Assembly: GCA_035711845.1 (NCBI GenBank)
Contig: DASTBU010000030.1
Coordinates: 1-18,077, forward strand
Source: DASTBU01 sp035711845
GTDB lineage: Bacteria; Acidobacteriota; Vicinamibacteria; Vicinamibacterales; 2-12-FULL-66-21
Length of the DNA stretch: 18,077 nt
Reading direction: 5' to 3'
Made by a program: the position numbers and the translations under genes. How positions within the stretch are numbered: the stretch's first letter is position 1; every line of letters begins with the position of its first letter. Below the pieces are notes generated by a model, which had not been told where the DNA came from, made no database searches, and was given only the letters and a program-made list of their open reading frames with translations. This document shows positions 16,123-18,077 of the stretch, piece by piece.

Positions 16123-16240
16123 AAATCCCGGAGCGCGGCGCCCGGCTGGCCAGGCGCGAAGAGCGAGCATATTGGGCATATGTGAGCGATGAGCAACGCC
16201 GCCAGACGGGATGCCCCTGTACCATTTTGGAGAATGATGA

Positions 16241-16435
16241 GGCTGTGGAAGCTCGTGGAAACCGGTTTGTGGTTTCCAAGGAGCGGTGGGCGCGTTCTGT
16301 GCGTCCACGGCTCCGGCAGCTTCCATAGCCGGCGCGGATTGTCGCGTCGTTGTTGAGCGAGTTCGGCGGCCTCGCCGGGCGTGCCTGGATGCCCCAGCGC
16401 TCGAGCGCCGCGGGCGGATCTGCGCCCCGGCGAGG
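16241..16435 (+). ncRNA. Candidate bridge RNA in the IS110 left end
   Basis: The leader upstream of the transposase folds strongly. Domain 1: a 13-bp stem (16241-16253 with 16318-16330, one G-U) encloses hairpin A (TGGAAACC 16256-16263 with GGTTTCCA 16271-16278) and hairpin B (16280-16294 with 16300-16314, 15 pairs with two G-U and one mismatch). Domain 2: stem 16370-16381 with 16423-16435 (one bulge) encloses a hairpin around GCGCTCGAGCGC (16397-16408). All three wobble pairs are G-U only on the plus strand, which points to transcription in the transposase direction. IS110 elements are known to encode a bridge RNA in this position. Exact ends are not known. Confidence 0.55.
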
Positions 16436-16536
16436 TTGTCCGTGTGGTCCCTCCAGTGGGGAGTTGCGCCATCGAGCGCCAGTACAGGGGTGACGGAATC
16501 GCACGGCACGTCGACGTAGAGCCAGGAGGAGAACGA

Positions 16537-17790
16537 TTGTTGACAGCTCAGTGGTTTGTGGGAATCGATTGGGGCTCGGAGGCGCCTGAGGTGTGCGTGC
16601 TCAATCGCGACGGCCAGATATGTGAGCGGCGCCAGGTCAGACACACCGTCCCCGACTTGCAGGCGGTGGTCGATGCCCTGCTGACGCGGGCGCAGGGCGA
16701 TCCGACGACAGTGGCCGTTGGCATCGAGGTCCCGCGCGGTACCCTGCTGGAGCTCTTTGTGGAGCGCGGGTTTCCGGTCTATGCGATTAATCCGAAGCAA
16801 CTGGATCGGTTCCGCGACCGCTTCACGACTGCCGGTGCCAAGGACGATCGCCGGGACGCGCTGGTGATCGGGGATTCGTTGCGCACCGACCCGCAGGCGT
16901 TTCGCCAGGTTCGACTCGATCACCCGGTGATCATTCAATTGCGGGAGTGGTCGCGCATCGATGAAGACCTCGGGAGCGAGCTGACCCGGGTGACCAATCA
17001 GCTGCGCGATCTGGTGTATCGCAGCGCGCCAGGATTGCTGGCCGTGTGTCCCGCCGCGGATGAACCGTGGTTCTGGTCGCTGCTGCGCGCGGCACCCAGG
17101 CCGGCCGCGCAACAGCGTCTGTCGGAACGCCGACTCGAACATCTGTTGCGCACACACCGCATTCGTCGGCTCACCGCCCGGCAACTGCGTGAGGTGTTGC
17201 CCGCGATCTTTACCGCGCCGGGCGTGGCCGACGCTGTCGCGGGTCACCTGGCGCTCTTGCTGCCGCGCGTGGAGCTGATCGCGACGCAGCGCCGCGAGGC
17301 GGAGCGACAGCTCCAGCGGTTGCTCGAGGCGCTCGACCAGGAGAGACCGCCCGTCGGGGACCAGCGCGAGCATTCGGACATTGCCATTGTCCGCTCCATG
17401 CCAGGGATCGGGACTCGCGTCGCCGCCCGGATGCTCGCCGAGGGCTCGCAGCCGCTGGTCGATCGAGCGTATCACGTGCTGCGCGCCTGCATGGGCATCG
17501 CCCCCGTCACGAAACAGAGTGGCAAGCGGCGTCTCGTGTCGATGCGCTATGGCTGTAACCTGCGATTGCGCAATGCGGCGTATCACTGGGCGCGTAGCGG
17601 CGCGCAGAACGATCCGGCGAGTCGAGCGTACTACCAACGCCTGCGGGCGCGGGGACACAGTCATGGCCGATCCCTCCGAAGTGTTGCCGATCGGCTGCTT
17701 CGGATTCTCATGACGTTGCTGAGCCGAGGGCAGATCTTTGATCCGAGTCACGGCCAGCAGTCACCGCTGTCTGTCCCAGCGGGGGCTTGA
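16537..17790 (+). CDS. IS110 family transposase (DEDD recombinase)
   Basis: Protein of 417 residues. The N-terminal RuvC-like DEDD domain has Asp11 in GIDWGSE, Glu64 in GIEVPRG, and Asp103, Asp104 and Asp107 in KDDRRDA. The C-terminal Transposase_20 domain has SMPGIGTRVAARMLAE (287-302) and MGIAPVTKQSGKRRLVS (319-335), with Ser328 the likely catalytic serine of the family. The start is TTG at 16537 because AGGAGG lies seven bases upstream (16524-16529); TTG at 16540 is the alternative. The frame is intact, so the element may be active. By family, the protein recombines donor and target DNA guided by its bridge RNA. Confidence 0.93.
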   Translation: MLTAQWFVGIDWGSEAPEVCVLNRDGQICERRQVRHTVPDLQAVVDALLTRAQGDPTTVAVGIEVPRGTLLELFVERGFPVYAINPKQLDRFRDRFTTAGAKDDRRDALVIGDSLRTDPQAFRQVRLDHPVIIQLREWSRIDEDLGSELTRVTNQLRDLVYRSAPGLLAVCPAADEPWFWSLLRAAPRPAAQQRLSERRLEHLLRTHRIRRLTARQLREVLPAIFTAPGVADAVAGHLALLLPRVELIATQRREAERQLQRLLEALDQERPPVGDQREHSDIAIVRSMPGIGTRVAARMLAEGSQPLVDRAYHVLRACMGIAPVTKQSGKRRLVSMRYGCNLRLRNAAYHWARSGAQNDPASRAYYQRLRARGHSHGRSLRSVADRLLRILMTLLSRGQIFDPSHGQQSPLSVPAGA

Positions 17791-17818
17791 CAGGGGTGGG
17801 GAGATCCGCCCGGACGTC

Positions 17819-17848
17819 ATGTCACGAAATACGGAGACGGGACACTAG
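17819..17848 (-). repeat. Right inverted repeat of the IS
   Basis: Reverse complement reads CTAGTGTCCCGTCTCCGTA then TTTCGTGACAT, pairing with the left end. It begins 28 bases after the transposase stop. Confidence 0.85.
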
Positions 17849-18034
17849 CGCCCTGGCCGTTCGGGAGCACTCTCGCACGCCGACGTGGCCGCCGCGCGGC
17901 GCGCATTCGCTGAGTCGCTCCGCGCCCTCGGCCGACACGAACAGGCTGCCGGTCGGGCCGCCATTGGTCCCAAGGAACCGCCTCCGACGTCCGCCGGCGC
18001 AATGCACTGCTGTTATTGGGCGGCAGGCGAATCC
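17849..18034. other. Flank right of the IS, no clear gene
   Basis: No convincing gene. One plus-strand frame (about 17871-17970) encodes an Ala/Arg-rich helical stretch (DVAAARRAFAESLRALGRHE) that resembles a TPR helix pair but has no start and soon stops. It may be a remnant or a composition effect. Confidence 0.3.
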
Positions 18035-18077
18035 TCACGGAGCGTAGCTGATCGTCCAGACGTCGCTCACCACCGAA
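18035..18077 (-). CDS. Possible C-terminal end of a gene entering from the right
   Basis: The minus strand reads SVVSDVWTISYAP then TGA at 18037-18035. The peptide looks like a genuine hydrophobic protein end, but only 13 codons are inside the window and no family can be named. Confidence 0.25.
   Translation of the reverse strand, partial: SVVSDVWTISYAP

Larger units (their letters stand above)
16093..17848 (+). mobile_element. IS110-family insertion sequence with 30-bp imperfect inverted ends
   Basis: The element is bounded by inverted repeats at 16093-16122 and 17819-17848 that match at 26 of 30 positions, both beginning CTAGTG at the outer edge. It holds one IS110-type transposase gene, a 440-bp structured leader and a 58-bp tail. 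A long upstream noncoding end is the layout of the IS110 group proper rather than the IS1111 group. CTAG occurs at both outer edges; a duplicated CT core fits IS110 recombination, and no longer target duplication is visible. The left edge coincides with the stop codon of the peptidase gene. Confidence 0.75.

Noticed and set aside
16093..17751. Minus-strand open frame of 552 codons opposite the transposase
   Set aside because: Shadow of the transposase and of its leader; no domain seen.
1..18077. CRISPR arrays, tRNA and rRNA genes
   Set aside because: No regularly spaced direct repeats with unique spacers and no tRNA- or rRNA-like sequences were seen on reading.

Overview
The window is high-GC DNA with compact, often overlapping genes. 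It contains a zf-HC2/FecR sensor beside ABC-2 exporter genes, an MscS channel with a large N-terminal domain, DUF3237 and DinB genes, and abundant GC-rich intergenic repeats. Together these suggest an Acidobacteriota genome, most likely of the Vicinamibacteria type. This assignment rests on gene style and was not tested.

Layout: (1) 10-7271 (+) is a five-gene run. It starts with a membrane sensor (zinc-finger anti-sigma-like segment, one membrane helix, FecR domain, large C-terminal region), followed by ATPase, permease, ATPase and permease. The last three genes overlap by 4 bp at each junction. The second permease carries a discoidin (F5/8 type C) region between its first two membrane helices. 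Three different repeat structures sit at the junctions of this run: a 56-bp direct repeat flanking a REP-like spacer (2363-2596), a palindrome built of 7-bp units (3614-3659), and a MITE-like 265-bp block with inverted ends inserted in frame behind the start of the second ATPase (4533-4797). (2) 7602-8287 (+) is a two-gene module, DUF5674 plus a small helical protein. (3) 8555-10375 (-) is an MscS channel whose 5' end runs antisense into a fragment of an MBL-fold hydrolase. (4) 10538-11656 (-) holds a VOC protein and a secreted DUF305 protein. (5) 11818-12777 (-) is an AraC regulator, divergent from DUF3237 and DinB genes (12829-13803, +), followed by two hairpins. (6) 14069-16096 (+) is a signal-peptide-less zinc metallopeptidase with two PLAT-like repeats. 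(7) 16093-17848 is an IS110-family element with 30-bp imperfect terminal inverted repeats. It lies exactly at the stop codon of the peptidase and has a strongly structured 440-bp leader that is a good candidate for a bridge RNA. (8) The right edge holds only possible gene fragments.

How the genes work together: region 1 reads as an envelope-sensing and export operon in which the sensor is co-transcribed with two ABC-2 exporters, and the discoidin region could bind a polysaccharide or lipid outside the membrane. The AraC regulator may control the divergent DUF3237-DinB pair. The most novel-looking items are the bridge-RNA candidate and its insertion site, the discoidin-bearing permease, the palindromic insertion inside an ATPase gene, the DUF5674 module, and the PLAT metallopeptidase.
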